In this document: positions 1-8,611 of the stretch, one piece after another | Layout of the letters: every line of letters begins with the position of its first letter | How positions within the stretch are numbered: the first letter of the stretch is position 1 | Made by a program: the position numbers and the translations under genes | DNA from: Christiangramia salexigens | GTDB lineage: Bacteria; Bacteroidota; Bacteroidia; Flavobacteriales; Flavobacteriaceae | Direction: 5' to 3' | Length of the DNA: 64,000 bases | Assembly (NCBI RefSeq): GCF_001889005.1 | Contig: NZ_CP018153.1 | Coordinates: forward strand, 654,501 to 718,500 | The notes under the pieces: generated by a model | The model's database searches: none | The model's input: only the letters and a program-made list of their open reading frames with translations | What the model was told of the DNA's origin: nothing

Positions 1-1165
1 GTTCCGGTAGGCGTTCCCACTCCACAATTGTCTGAAACATCTGCATTAACAATATTTACAGATGCTGAACATAAGTTCGCAGTATTTCCAACTACAATAT
101 CATCTTTTGGAGTTATTACCGGTTTTTCATTATCGTTTACAGTAATTACGATCGCGTCTTGTACCGAATTATTTGCAGCATCCTTAGCGGTATACGTAAT
201 TGTGGTAATTCCCCTGTTTAAGGTTTGAGTTCCTGCCTGTCCGGTTCCCGAACCAGTAGTTGCTCCGCTCATTTCCCATTCAAGTTCGGCAGAACAATTA
301 TCATTAATATCAGCATCTGGAACCTGTACAGAGGCAGTACAAACACCTGTATCCGTATCCTGAGCAAAATCAGCCCCTGCGGTTAAAGAAGGGTTTTGTG
401 CATCGGTTACGGTAACAGTTTGGGTTTTAGATACTGCATCGTTACCATTCTCATCCTGAACATTCCAGGTTATCGTGGTAACTCCAATTGGGAATACGGC
501 GGTTAAAGCCAGTCCGTCACTTCTTGTTCCGGTTAAAGTTTCTAATCCGCAGTTATCAGTTGCACTTGCAGGCGTAATATTTACTAAGGCTCCACAGGTA
601 TCTGTGTCGTTGTCTACCGAGATATTAGCCTGAGGAGTAATTACCGGTATCTCGTTATCGCTAACGGTAATAATCATCGAATCTTCTGCAATTAGACCGG
701 CACTGTCTGTAGCAGTATATGTAATAGTGGTAATTCCTTTATTTAGAGTTTGAGTACCGGCCTGGCCAGTTCCCGAAGCATTAGTAACTCCAGTCATTTC
801 CCAGCTAATACTAACATTACAGTTATCTGAAAATGTAGCCACTGGAATATCAACTCTTGCAGTACAAAGTCCGTTGTCTGTATTTTGAGTGATATCAGAT
901 CCGGCTGTTACAGTTGGATGCTGCGTATCAGTTACAGTAACCGTTTGAGTTTTAGGCTCTGCAGGGTTTCCGCTGGCGTCGCTTACATTCCATGTAATAG
1001 TGGTTGTTCCTACAGGGAAGGCCTCGTTAAGTGCCAATCCATCTTCTCTGGTTCCAATTGGTGTTCCCACACTACAGTTATCTGTAGCATCTGCCGGAAC
1101 AATATTTACTATTGCACCGCAATTGTTTAGATCATTATCTACACTAATATTTGCTTTAGGAGTGA
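1..1165 (-). repeat. Bipartite 525-bp (175-residue) tandem repeat in the adhesin
   Basis: Within the partial adhesin, two HYR module types alternate and repeat as a pair. The anchor GGAGTnATnACnGG on the plus strand recurs at about 108, 633 and 1160, a spacing of 525-527 nt. One module contains a GTRSDGLAL-like string and the other a WEMTG(A/V)T string. At least two full copies and part of a third are visible, and the array runs off the left edge. A more diverged pair lies at about 2650-3180. Confidence 0.75.
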
Positions 1166-4100
1166 TGACAGGTATAGTGGTATCTTCCACCGTAATAATT
1201 TGTACAACATCCAAACTATTTCCGCCATTATCGGTCACCCTATAAGTTCTGGTGATCGTTTCAGGGTTGAAATTATCATCACTTACATCTCCAATATGGC
1301 TTACACTTGGTGCATCAGAAGAACCTGTGAAACAATTATCGGAAACATTGGTCACCACATTCTTATTAGCAGCTGGAATATCAGAAGCACATTCCACGCT
1401 AAGTGGAGCAGGAGCTGTTGCCGTTGGAGCTTCATCATCCTGAACAATAATATCCTGAGTACAAGTACTGGTATTATCATCGTTATCAGTTACAGTCCAT
1501 GTAACGGTTGTTGTACCCAATGGGTAAACTCCCGAAGCATCATCTGTACCTGTATAATCGTTAACAATAGATTTGATCCCACCGTTATCTGAAACTGATG
1601 GAGTTGGAATGCTAACAGTAGCGCTACACATCCCCGCATCCACAGATTCCAGTCTGGTAGGAGCACAGTTTATTACGGGATCTTCCTGATCTACAACTAT
1701 AATATCCTGAGAACAGGTACTGGTATTTCCATGTATATCGGTCACCGTCCAAGTAATGGTGGTAGTCCCTAAAGGATAATTGTCTGAAGCGTCACTTGTG
1801 TTATTATAGTCATTTGTGATCGTATCCACGCCACAGTTATCTCCAATTGAAGGAGCAGGAACAGTAACATCGGCATTGCTTTGACCTGCTGCTGTAGCAG
1901 TTGTGATATCTCCACTACAGGTAATTGATGGGGCTTCGCTGTCTGAAACTGTTACATCCTGAGTACAGGTGGCTGTATTTCCAGCACCATCTGTAACCGT
2001 CCAGATAACTGTTGTTGTACCTACAGGAAAAGTTGCAGGAGCATCATTAGTAATTTCAGTGGAGTCACAATTATCTGTTACCTCAGGCTGAGTTAGAACT
2101 ATAGTTGCATAACATACACCTGGATCTGTAGTAGCATTGGTTATATCAGCAGGACAAGTTGTTATGGTAGGATCCTCAGTATCCTCAACAATAATTTCCT
2201 GAGTAACTATAATGCTGTTTCCGGCATCATCGGTCACCTGATAAGATCTTGTGATCCTCTCCGGATTAGTATTATTGTCACTAACATCACTTAAATGCGT
2301 TACAGTTGGGGTAGAGCAGTTGTCTGCTTCATCTGTAACAACATCAACATCTGGTAAAGGAATATTATCGGTACATTGAACATTGATTGGTGCAGGATCT
2401 GATGCTGTTGGATCCTGAGTGTCATTTATGGTGATCGTATGGGTTACATTAATAAAATTTCCGGCAGCATCGGTAACCTTATAAGTTCTTGTTAGAACTT
2501 CCGGGTTAGTGTTGCCATCTGAAACCTGACCTTCAAAACTAACTATTGGAACCGAACAATTATCTGCTTCATCATCGATTATTGAAGGATCTGCCGCTGG
2601 TACCTGAGAGATACACTGATAATTTGAATTTGGAGCATTGGATGCCGTTGGAGGTTCGTTATCTGAAACAGTTACGATCAATTCGTCTTCAACACTATTC
2701 GTCCCATCTGTAAGTGTGTAGGTGATCGTAGTGACACCCAAATTGAAATTTCTAGTACCAACCTGGCCGCTACCACTATTGGTAGTTGCACCGGTCATAA
2801 CCCAGGATAAGGTTGGGTTACAATTATCTGAAGTTTGCGCATCACCAATTTGTACTGATGCCGTACAGGCTCCGGGAGTGGTTGTTGTAGTCACATCATC
2901 ACCTGCAGTAAGGCTTGGAGGTGTGTTGTCGTTCACCGTAATGGTTTGGGTTACTTCAGAAGCCTCATTTCCAGAAAGATCTTCTGCTGTCCAGGTTATG
3001 GTAGTAACTCCTACCGGATATGGAGCGTTTAATGGTTGCCCATCACTTCTGATTCCGGTTAGGTCTTTAATTTCGCAGTTATCGGTTGCGCTGGCCGAAG
3101 GCATAGGAATTGTAGCCCCGCAACTATCTGAGGCTGCATTTGCAGTAATTGCAGATGCTGTAATAATAGGGTCTTCAATATCATCGATAGTAACATTTAG
3201 CTTGTTGGTTTTAATATTACCTGCGCCATCGGTTAACGTATATTCCAAAACGGTCTTACCTACAGGGAATCTATAGCTTCCAATTTGACCGTTACCCTGA
3301 TCAAATTGAGTATTGGTGTCATTATCGGTCAAGGTCCAGCTTAAGGTAGTTCCAGGACAGTTATCACTAAATTGGACATCAGAAATACTAACAAGTCTTG
3401 AGCAGTTATTTGCTTCGTTATCAAATGCAAGATTTCTAGAGACGAAATCAAAGGATGGATCTTCATCATCTATAAAGGCATCGATCTCAAAATTTTCGGT
3501 GTCTGAAAGACATCCGTATGAAGTTTCAGAATACAATCTGTAATCTCCCGGTTGAATATTGGTGAACACTCCGTTAGAACTGGAGATAGGGGTGCTTCCA
3601 GAAATCTCAGAAACGATCTTGTAAGTTAAGTTGGGATCCGGATTTTCAACGGTTAAAGAACCAGTTGTAGTTTCACAGAATGGCTGAGTTATACTTGCAA
3701 TTGTAGGTTTATCTGCAGGAACAGGGACCACTGTAAATTCAGTTGAAACCTGTTTGTCACAGCCATAACTTGTATAATTATAATAGATCGTATACGTTCC
3801 TGGTTTACTCTTTCTAACATCTATTTCCCCGGTGTCTTCGTTCAATTTCAGATCACTTGTGTTTACAGAGTAAGTACCTCCAGACACCCCATTTTGATCT
3901 GGCATAACTTTGTCATAATAATTACAAACTACCAAAGGATTATAAGCGATCTCGGCACCTCCAAAGATTAATTGTACAGGTTTAGGGCCTATATAATCTT
4001 TTAGATCTGCAGTTGAAGAGACGGAAGATTTAGTTTTTATAAGTAAAGATTCAACAGTAACCCCTATACATTCTCCATTGGAAAAAGTCTGGTTCATGAT

Positions 4101-4973
4101 GGCAGTCATATTAATTGCTGCCTCTACGAATTGATAAGTGCTATATGTTGTAGATCCAAATGCACCAAATGGCACATGAGTGTTGGAAGTATTGGTTGCC
4201 CCATACGCAGGAATTGTTGAGCTATTTTGTAAAATATAAGTAAAACCTGAACCTGAAGGGTCAGGTTTCCATAAGTAAACATAGACATTAGCAGTACCAC
4301 CACCGTTGGAATATTCCAATGTAATAAGTACATCGTTTACGGTTCTTCCGCCATCCTGTCCACCGGTTATAAATCCGGTAGGATCATTAGGATCTTCACC
4401 TATAGCTTTTTGGTAGAATTCGAAATCTATATAGGCGGTCCCGGTAGTTTCTCTTCTATCACTTCCTACGAAAAGCCAGTCAGCACCTAATGCATCTGTG
4501 GCAATATGATAAAATGCATTATTGATATCTCCTTTTCCCTGAGCTTTTTGTGTTGTTCTTTTCCATTCGCTTGGGCTATCCCAGGCTTTTGAACCTGTGA
4601 AAATATTATCGGATAGATCGTTATAGGCGTCAGAAAACCTTTTAGAAGTATTGGGGTCTATGGCAACACCAAACTGGTTGAAAATATAATTGTTATAAGA
4701 TGTAGCGTAAGTTCCATCTCCCCATCTGTATGGGGTCCAGTCTCCGGCAAGAGGAGTGATTAAAAGTGGGTAATCAGCACTTAATTTACCGTCTATTCTA
4801 ACTCCACCATTTGGGGTTAGAACCGGAATAAGCTGCGCATTAACCTGGGTGAAACACAACAGAGCAATTACCAAAAGAATAAATCCTTTTATGATTTGCG
4901 TGATGTTGTTCCCATGAAGTGGTGCAGTAATAATTGCACTCTCCATGTTTCTATTAGTAATTTTCCCAATCAT
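1..4973 (-). CDS. Giant HYR-repeat surface adhesin, C-terminus outside window
   Basis: Open reading frame from an ATG at 4973 to the left edge without a stop, about 1657 residues, so the C-terminus is missing. The N-terminus carries a long charged leader before a hydrophobic signal core ending VNAQ, as in the 3047-residue adhesin upstream, and the next ~330 residues match that protein (for example WLFVGSDR and YIDFEF in both). A SprB-like segment follows, then from about residue 500 a run of ~80-residue HYR-type Ig-like modules with recurring CGA or CTA, DNC and TTIT(W/Y) signatures. HYR modules are known extracellular repeat domains; the role as a T9SS-exported adhesin is inferred from the paralog, since the sorting domain is not visible. 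Its PorP/OmpA partners, if any, would lie beyond the left edge. The many plus-strand ORFs here are antisense shadows. Confidence 0.85.
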   Translation of the reverse strand, partial: MIGKITNRNMESAIITAPLHGNNITQIIKGFILLVIALLCFTQVNAQLIPVLTPNGGVRIDGKLSADYPLLITPLAGDWTPYRWGDGTYATSYNNYIFNQFGVAIDPNTSKRFSDAYNDLSDNIFTGSKAWDSPSEWKRTTQKAQGKGDINNAFYHIATDALGADWLFVGSDRRETTGTAYIDFEFYQKAIGEDPNDPTGFITGGQDGGRTVNDVLITLEYSNGGGTANVYVYLWKPDPSGSGFTYILQNSSTIPAYGATNTSNTHVPFGAFGSTTYSTYQFVEAAINMTAIMNQTFSNGECIGVTVESLLIKTKSSVSSTADLKDYIGPKPVQLIFGGAEIAYNPLVVCNYYDKVMPDQNGVSGGTYSVNTSDLKLNEDTGEIDVRKSKPGTYTIYYNYTSYGCDKQVSTEFTVVPVPADKPTIASITQPFCETTTGSLTVENPDPNLTYKIVSEISGSTPISSSNGVFTNIQPGDYRLYSETSYGCLSDTENFEIDAFIDDEDPSFDFVSRNLAFDNEANNCSRLVSISDVQFSDNCPGTTLSWTLTDNDTNTQFDQGNGQIGSYRFPVGKTVLEYTLTDGAGNIKTNKLNVTIDDIEDPIITASAITANAASDSCGATIPMPSASATDNCEIKDLTGIRSDGQPLNAPYPVGVTTITWTAEDLSGNEASEVTQTITVNDNTPPSLTAGDDVTTTTTPGACTASVQIGDAQTSDNCNPTLSWVMTGATTNSGSGQVGTRNFNLGVTTITYTLTDGTNSVEDELIVTVSDNEPPTASNAPNSNYQCISQVPAADPSIIDDEADNCSVPIVSFEGQVSDGNTNPEVLTRTYKVTDAAGNFINVTHTITINDTQDPTASDPAPINVQCTDNIPLPDVDVVTDEADNCSTPTVTHLSDVSDNNTNPERITRSYQVTDDAGNSIIVTQEIIVEDTEDPTITTCPADITNATTDPGVCYATIVLTQPEVTDNCDSTEITNDAPATFPVGTTTVIWTVTDGAGNTATCTQDVTVSDSEAPSITCSGDITTATAAGQSNADVTVPAPSIGDNCGVDTITNDYNNTSDASDNYPLGTTTITWTVTDIHGNTSTCSQDIIVVDQEDPVINCAPTRLESVDAGMCSATVSIPTPSVSDNGGIKSIVNDYTGTDDASGVYPLGTTTVTWTVTDNDDNTSTCTQDIIVQDDEAPTATAPAPLSVECASDIPAANKNVVTNVSDNCFTGSSDAPSVSHIGDVSDDNFNPETITRTYRVTDNGGNSLDVVQIITVEDTTIPVITPKANISVDNDLNNCGAIVNIVPADATDNCSVGTPIGTREDGLALNEAFPVGTTTITWNVSDASGNPAEPKTQTVTVTDTQHPTVTAGSDITQNTDNGLCTARVDIPVATFSDNCNVSISWEMTGVTNASGTGQAGTQTLNKGITTITYTATDSAGLIAEDSMIITVSDNEIPVITPQANISVDNDTDTCGALVNITPASATDNCGLETLTGTRSDGLALTAVFPIGVTTITWNVQDENGNDAVSKTQTVTVTDAQNPSLTAGADFAQDTDTGVCTASVQVPDADINDNCSAELEWEMSGATTGSGTGQAGTQTLNRGITTITYTAKDAANNSVQDAIVITVNDNEKPVITPKDDIVVGNTANLCSASVNIVNADVSDNCGVGTPTG

Positions 4974-4977
4974 AAGT

Positions 4978-4992
4978 TAATGTTTATAATTA
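4978..4992 (-). promoter_or_regulatory. Start-proximal element shared with the paralogous adhesin
   Basis: The 15-mer TAATGTTTATAATTA (plus strand) sits 4 nt upstream of the adhesin ATG. The paralog has TAATGTTTAGAATTA at 17761-17775, 5 nt from its ATG, a 14 of 15 match. It supports both chosen starts and may be a translation-initiation context. Confidence 0.5.
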
Positions 4993-5150
4993 AACATTGT
5001 CAAATCCATAAGTGGATTTAAAAATATCTGTTATTAAAAACAGTTTACCTGTCTTTGTCTTAACAGTTGGATAGCCTGAATACAGGACATACCGATTTCG
5101 ATAAATTCTTGTGGGGATATAACATCTGCTTTAATAAATTTTAGAGAAGG

Positions 5151-5163
5151 GGTGGGGGTGACT
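5151..5163 (-). promoter_or_regulatory. Shared upstream element AGTCACCCCCACC
   Basis: Read on the minus strand, this 13-mer differs by one base from AGTCACCCCCAGC at 17883-17895, upstream of the paralogous adhesin. It lies about 180 nt before the ATG here and about 130 nt before it in the paralog. The function is unknown; an operator or a leader-RNA element are both possible. Confidence 0.45.
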
Positions 5164-5344
5164 CTAAAGGTTCGACGTTACAAGGGTAAAATTATTCCAA
5201 TTAAGCTATGTAAGACTCTAATTTCCTAATTATTAGTTAAAAGGATCGAATTAATCGTTGAAATACACCTTTGTAAGTGATTCGTCGTCAATTATTTGTG
5301 TTTTACCCTACAAATAGCCTCAATTTAAGTAGGAATAATCTTAT

Positions 5345-5371
5345 AAAAATGAGGGAAAACCCTTAGTTTTT
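5345..5371. promoter_or_regulatory. Imperfect inverted repeat around ACCCTTAG
   Basis: An A-rich arm with GAGGG faces ACCCTTAG and a T-rich arm, giving an imperfect 27-nt inverted repeat. ACCCTTAG starts 196 nt beyond the AGTCACCCCCA element; at the paralog the distance is 194 nt to the better palindrome at 18075-18100. The conserved spacing suggests a common regulatory layout. Confidence 0.4.
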
Positions 5372-5385
5372 TATCGATTGACACG

Positions 5386-5505
5386 GTGAAAAGGTCAATT
5401 TTCAGCTATTTGGTAATTGCTCTATTTGGTTTTATTTTTCTGACAACGTGTAAGTTAAATCCTAATTTACGCAAAAACAGCTTAAGGAAAAGGTTCAAAA
5501 AATAG
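5386..5505 (+). CDS. Possible 39-residue lipoprotein (GTG start)
   Basis: This is a short plus-strand frame in the adhesin leader region. It starts at GTG, has a basic N-terminus (MKRS), a hydrophobic stretch of about 15 residues (LVIALFGFIFL) and then LTTC, which fits a lipoprotein signal with the Cys at residue 22. A short, very basic tail ending RKRFKK follows. The order of charge, hydrophobic core and lipobox is unlikely but not impossible by chance in 120 nt. No clear -7 box precedes it; TAGTTTTT at 5365-5372 is one base off the Bacteroidetes consensus. It could be a real small lipoprotein, the remnant of a decayed gene, or chance. I know of no family for it. Confidence 0.3.
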   Translation: MKRSIFSYLVIALFGFIFLTTCKLNPNLRKNSLRKRFKK

Positions 5506-5674
5506 TCATGAAATTAAGCTTCTCAGAATAGAATTTCGGTCTGGAATAAAATTAAAATTTTGGTATTTTCTGATGGTGAAAATATAAACCCAAATTTAGA
5601 ATATGGGTCTGGTCAAAAACTAGTTTTGAAGATTATAAAGGAAAAATTGTTCACAGCTAATTCTATAAAAATCG

Positions 5675-5706
5675 AAAAAGGTGCGGGCTAGAGGCTGCAC
5701 CTTTTT
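5675..5706. terminator. Bidirectional intrinsic terminator
   Basis: AAAAAGGTGC pairs with GCACCTTTTT across a 12-nt loop, with T-rich tails on both strands. On the plus strand it would end any transcript from 5386-5505; on the minus strand it backs up the OmpA-operon terminator. Confidence 0.65.
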
Positions 5707-5760
5707 CTTTTCCAATCGAGTATTGTTGGGGTCGATTGATCGATAATATTATAATAGAAA

Positions 5761-5790
5761 AGAGGCTTATCTTTTAATATATAAGCCTCT
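5761..5790 (-). terminator. Terminator of the adhesin-PorP-OmpA operon
   Basis: AGAGGCTTAT pairs with ATAAGCCTCT across a 10-nt loop, followed on the minus strand by TTTCTATTATAAT. It lies 9 bases past the OmpA-like stop codon. Confidence 0.75.
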
Positions 5791-5799
5791 TCTCCTGGG

Positions 5800-7671
5800 T
5801 TAGTTAGCGGTTTTTTCCATTTTCACCACGTTAAACATGGATCTTCTGTTGAGTTGGTGATCTTTTTCGCTGCAACGCTGGCAGTCTATAGCAGGTTTGG
5901 TTTCTCCAAACCCCTGATATCTTTTAATTCTATCTTTCTCAATTCCTTTTGAGATGAGATAATCGTAAGTAGACTTTGCTCTTCGCTCGGCCAGTTTTTC
6001 GTTATAGGCGTTGGAACCTCTTCTGTCGGTATGCGAACCGATCTCGATGACCAGCTGTGGATATTGTTCCTTCATTAAAGTGACCAACTTGTCTAGCTCT
6101 TTGGCTGCATCTGGTCTGATGTTGGACTTGTCAAAATCGAAATAGATATTGTCTATCTCAGCCAGATATTCCACATCGGCAACGGGTTGTAACTGTATGT
6201 TATAGATTAGTTCATCCTTATCATCGGCTACCTTTGTATCTACCTGTCCGTTGAAGGTTTGGTAGCGAATCTCTTTGGCTTCTATAGGTAATGTCATATC
6301 ACGGGCCACCTCGCTCTGGTAATGACCCATAGAATCGGTTTCTAAAAAAGCGATCTGTTTTTGATCCTGATCCATCAGTCTAACCGTAGCCTTAGCTACA
6401 GGTTTATTATTAACGGCATCGATTACCTGTCCTTTAAGGACCAGAGGATTGAGTTTATTGAACACAAAGATGTTATCACTTGGTCCTTCACGGTTAGTAG
6501 AGATATAGCCTTCTTTGGAATCTGCGACCTGGAAATAGGCAAAATCATCCATACTGCTGTTGATGGGTTCTCCTAGATTTTCCACCCCGTCATTCTCCAG
6601 ACGAAAAATATCAAACAAGCCCAAGCCTGCATGACCATTGGAGGAGAAGTAAAGGGTACTATCGGCATCTACAAAAGGAAAGGTCTCATCAAAAGGAGTG
6701 TTTACCGGTTCTTCCATATTTTCGATACTGCCAAAGGTGTTTTTTCCGGTGATCGGTACTTTGTAAATATCGGTACCGCCCATACCTCCCGGCATGTCTG
6801 AGGCAAAATATAAGGTTTTCCCATCTGGAGAGAGCGCCGGATGCCCCACCGAATACTCATTGGAGTTAAAGGGCAGTTCCTGAACTCCGGTCCATGTATT
6901 ACCCGATTTGGTGGCAATGTATAGTTTTAAATGATTGGTCTTGTTCTTATCCCGTTTTCCTTCTTTCTTACCCAGATAGTTATTTCGGGTAAAATACATG
7001 GTATTGCCGTCTGGACTAATAACCAGCGGACCATCATGGAGTTTGGTATTGATCTCTCCCGAGACAGGATTGATAGCCCCGGAAGTCTTATCCATCATGT
7101 AGAGGTCCAAAAAAGGCTCTCCGGTCCAGCTATAGGTCTTCTCTTTTACACTTACTCCCTGGGCTCTGGCCGATACAAAGTAAAGTTTGCCTTCTTTTAC
7201 AAAGACCCCAAAGTCACTCACGCCTGAATTGAATTCGGCAGGCTGCACTCTATAAGTGGCCTTGCTTTTGTACTCGCTTTTCTCGATCATGGTTTCGATC
7301 TCACGGGAGTCTTTTCCACTCTCAAGATATTTCTTCAGCCATTGTCTGGATTCTTCATAGCGTTTTACCCCACGCAGGGCCTGTGCATATTTGTAATAAT
7401 ACTCAGGCGAGATAGTAGTGTCTTCAATAACATCACCATAATAATGCACAGCATTCTCAGGACTACGAAGCATCATATAGGCATCGCCCAGTTTGAGGCT
7501 GTTGGCAGTGACCTTATAATCTTTCTCGATAAGTTCCTTATAAACCTCTGTCGCTTTCAGATAGGCGAAGTCTTCAAATAACCTGTCGGCTTTTTTCTGT
7601 TTTCCGCTTTGAGCCTGCACGCAGATGGAGGAGCAGAGCAATAGCAGTAGTAAAGTGTATATATTTTTCAT
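5800..7671 (-). CDS. OmpA family protein with TPR and PD40 repeats (T9SS-associated)
   Basis: A 623-residue envelope protein. It has a signal peptide (residues 1-20, ending CVQAQ), a TPR-like helical region (~25-130), WD40-like PD40 beta-propeller repeats with SPDG(N/K)T(M/L)YF strings (~140-400), a carboxypeptidase-regulatory-like Ig fold (~405-490) and a C-terminal OmpA peptidoglycan-binding domain with YFDFDKSNI and GSHTDRRG (~505-620). Proteins of this architecture are regularly encoded beside PorP/SprF proteins and giant T9SS substrates and are thought to anchor the outer-membrane partner to peptidoglycan. It starts 16 nt after the PorP stop and is the last gene of a three-gene operon, ended by the hairpin at 5761-5790. 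The general assignment is secure; the specific role with the adhesin is inferred from position. Confidence 0.9.
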   Translation of the reverse strand: MKNIYTLLLLLLCSSICVQAQSGKQKKADRLFEDFAYLKATEVYKELIEKDYKVTANSLKLGDAYMMLRSPENAVHYYGDVIEDTTISPEYYYKYAQALRGVKRYEESRQWLKKYLESGKDSREIETMIEKSEYKSKATYRVQPAEFNSGVSDFGVFVKEGKLYFVSARAQGVSVKEKTYSWTGEPFLDLYMMDKTSGAINPVSGEINTKLHDGPLVISPDGNTMYFTRNNYLGKKEGKRDKNKTNHLKLYIATKSGNTWTGVQELPFNSNEYSVGHPALSPDGKTLYFASDMPGGMGGTDIYKVPITGKNTFGSIENMEEPVNTPFDETFPFVDADSTLYFSSNGHAGLGLFDIFRLENDGVENLGEPINSSMDDFAYFQVADSKEGYISTNREGPSDNIFVFNKLNPLVLKGQVIDAVNNKPVAKATVRLMDQDQKQIAFLETDSMGHYQSEVARDMTLPIEAKEIRYQTFNGQVDTKVADDKDELIYNIQLQPVADVEYLAEIDNIYFDFDKSNIRPDAAKELDKLVTLMKEQYPQLVIEIGSHTDRRGSNAYNEKLAERRAKSTYDYLISKGIEKDRIKRYQGFGETKPAIDCQRCSEKDHQLNRRSMFNVVKMEKTAN

Positions 7672-7687
7672 AATTAACCTGCTTTAA

Positions 7688-8599
7688 TTAGAAGAAACGA
7701 GGAGATTTATACCTGGTATTCTTAGCTCTTATTTCATATATAAGTAAGATCTCGTGAGAACCGGAAGTATAAGGTCTGATATCAGAGATCGGATATTCAT
7801 AGGCATAACCGGCACGGAAGCCATCAAATAACTGCACATCAAGAAATGCTCCAATGGCGTCATCTATTCTGTAGTTGGCTCCCAGGTAGAACTTCTCATT
7901 GAAGATCGTGGTTGCCGAAATATCTACCGATAGTGGAGCTCCCTTGGTAGCCTTTAAGAGTGTAGTGGGTCTTAGCTTCACATTATCACTCAGATCGAAG
8001 ACATATCCACCGGTCAGGTAATAATGTACCTGCTCTAAAGCAAGATATTCGTTGAACTCATTATTATCATTATTGATAAGCTTAGGAGCAGAACCTCCGA
8101 TATACCAGTTTTGAGCGGAGAGATAAAAACCCACACCAAAATTAGGGGTCCATCGGTTGATCTGGTCTCTAAAGAAGGGGTCATTTAAGACCTCAGGATC
8201 ATTAAAGAGTTCTTCTTCAAGATTATAATAACTCATCCCGGCTTTTAGTCCCAATCGCAGGGTAACATCTGCACTCATGTCCAGGCGATAAGAGAAATCT
8301 CCGTAGGCATAGGTGTAGTTTTCATAACCTGCATTATCATTGATGATAGATAGTCCCAATCCCACTTTATCATTGGTAAGAGGAGAGTGGACCGAGAGAG
8401 TCTGTGTCACAGGAGCTCCTTCGAGGTCTGCCCACTGGCTGCGATGCAATCCAACGATCGAGAGTCCGTCTCTACTCCCGGCATAAGCCGGGTTAATAGA
8501 GATCGTATTATACATATACTGTGTGAACTGAGGGAGCTGTTGTGAGAAGCCCGGGCCTGCAATAAGCAAGGTCAATATGATCAGATATACTTTTTTCAT
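7688..8599 (-). CDS. PorP/SprF family type IX secretion outer-membrane protein
   Basis: A 303-residue beta-barrel protein with a signal peptide ending GFSQ and the family's hallmark N-terminus (QFTQYMYN, INPAYAGS, HRSQW). In Flavobacterium, SprF-like proteins are needed for export or surface attachment of adhesins that carry a type B sorting domain, each adhesin having its own partner. Here the gene begins 12 nt after the stop of an adhesin with exactly such a domain, so it is very probably its dedicated partner. The length is normal for the family. The start ATG is at 8599 and an OmpA-like gene follows 16 nt after the stop. Confidence 0.93.
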   Translation of the reverse strand: MKKVYLIILTLLIAGPGFSQQLPQFTQYMYNTISINPAYAGSRDGLSIVGLHRSQWADLEGAPVTQTLSVHSPLTNDKVGLGLSIINDNAGYENYTYAYGDFSYRLDMSADVTLRLGLKAGMSYYNLEEELFNDPEVLNDPFFRDQINRWTPNFGVGFYLSAQNWYIGGSAPKLINNDNNEFNEYLALEQVHYYLTGGYVFDLSDNVKLRPTTLLKATKGAPLSVDISATTIFNEKFYLGANYRIDDAIGAFLDVQLFDGFRAGYAYEYPISDIRPYTSGSHEILLIYEIRAKNTRYKSPRFF

Positions 8600-8611
8600 G
8601 GTTTCCCTTTT

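Larger units (their letters stand above)
4974..5799. other. 826-bp intergenic region between the two adhesin units
   Basis: This region separates the OmpA-like gene from the second adhesin. It holds the adhesin's upstream elements (4978-4992, 5151-5163, 5345-5371), a candidate small lipoprotein frame (5386-5505) and two terminator hairpins (5675-5706, 5761-5790). A 13-mer ACAAATAGCCTCA at 5310-5322 also resembles ACAAATAACCTGA at 17987-17999 in the paralog leader. The stretch 5506-5670 is AT-rich with no convincing gene and could be degraded coding sequence. Confidence 0.6.

Noticed and set aside
1..1165. Regularly spaced repeats considered as a CRISPR array
   Set aside because: The period is 525 nt, the repeats are diverged and in-frame protein modules, and no short identical repeats or cas genes are present.
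28..3543. Plus-strand ORFs up to 184 codons opposite the partial adhesin
   Set aside because: They are antisense shadows of the HYR repeats. The minus frame is open for 4973 nt and has a signal peptide and domain structure.
5506..5670. Possible further gene or pseudogene between the lipoprotein candidate and the terminator
   Set aside because: All frames are interrupted after a few codons and no protein similarity was recognised; I leave it as unassigned AT-rich sequence.
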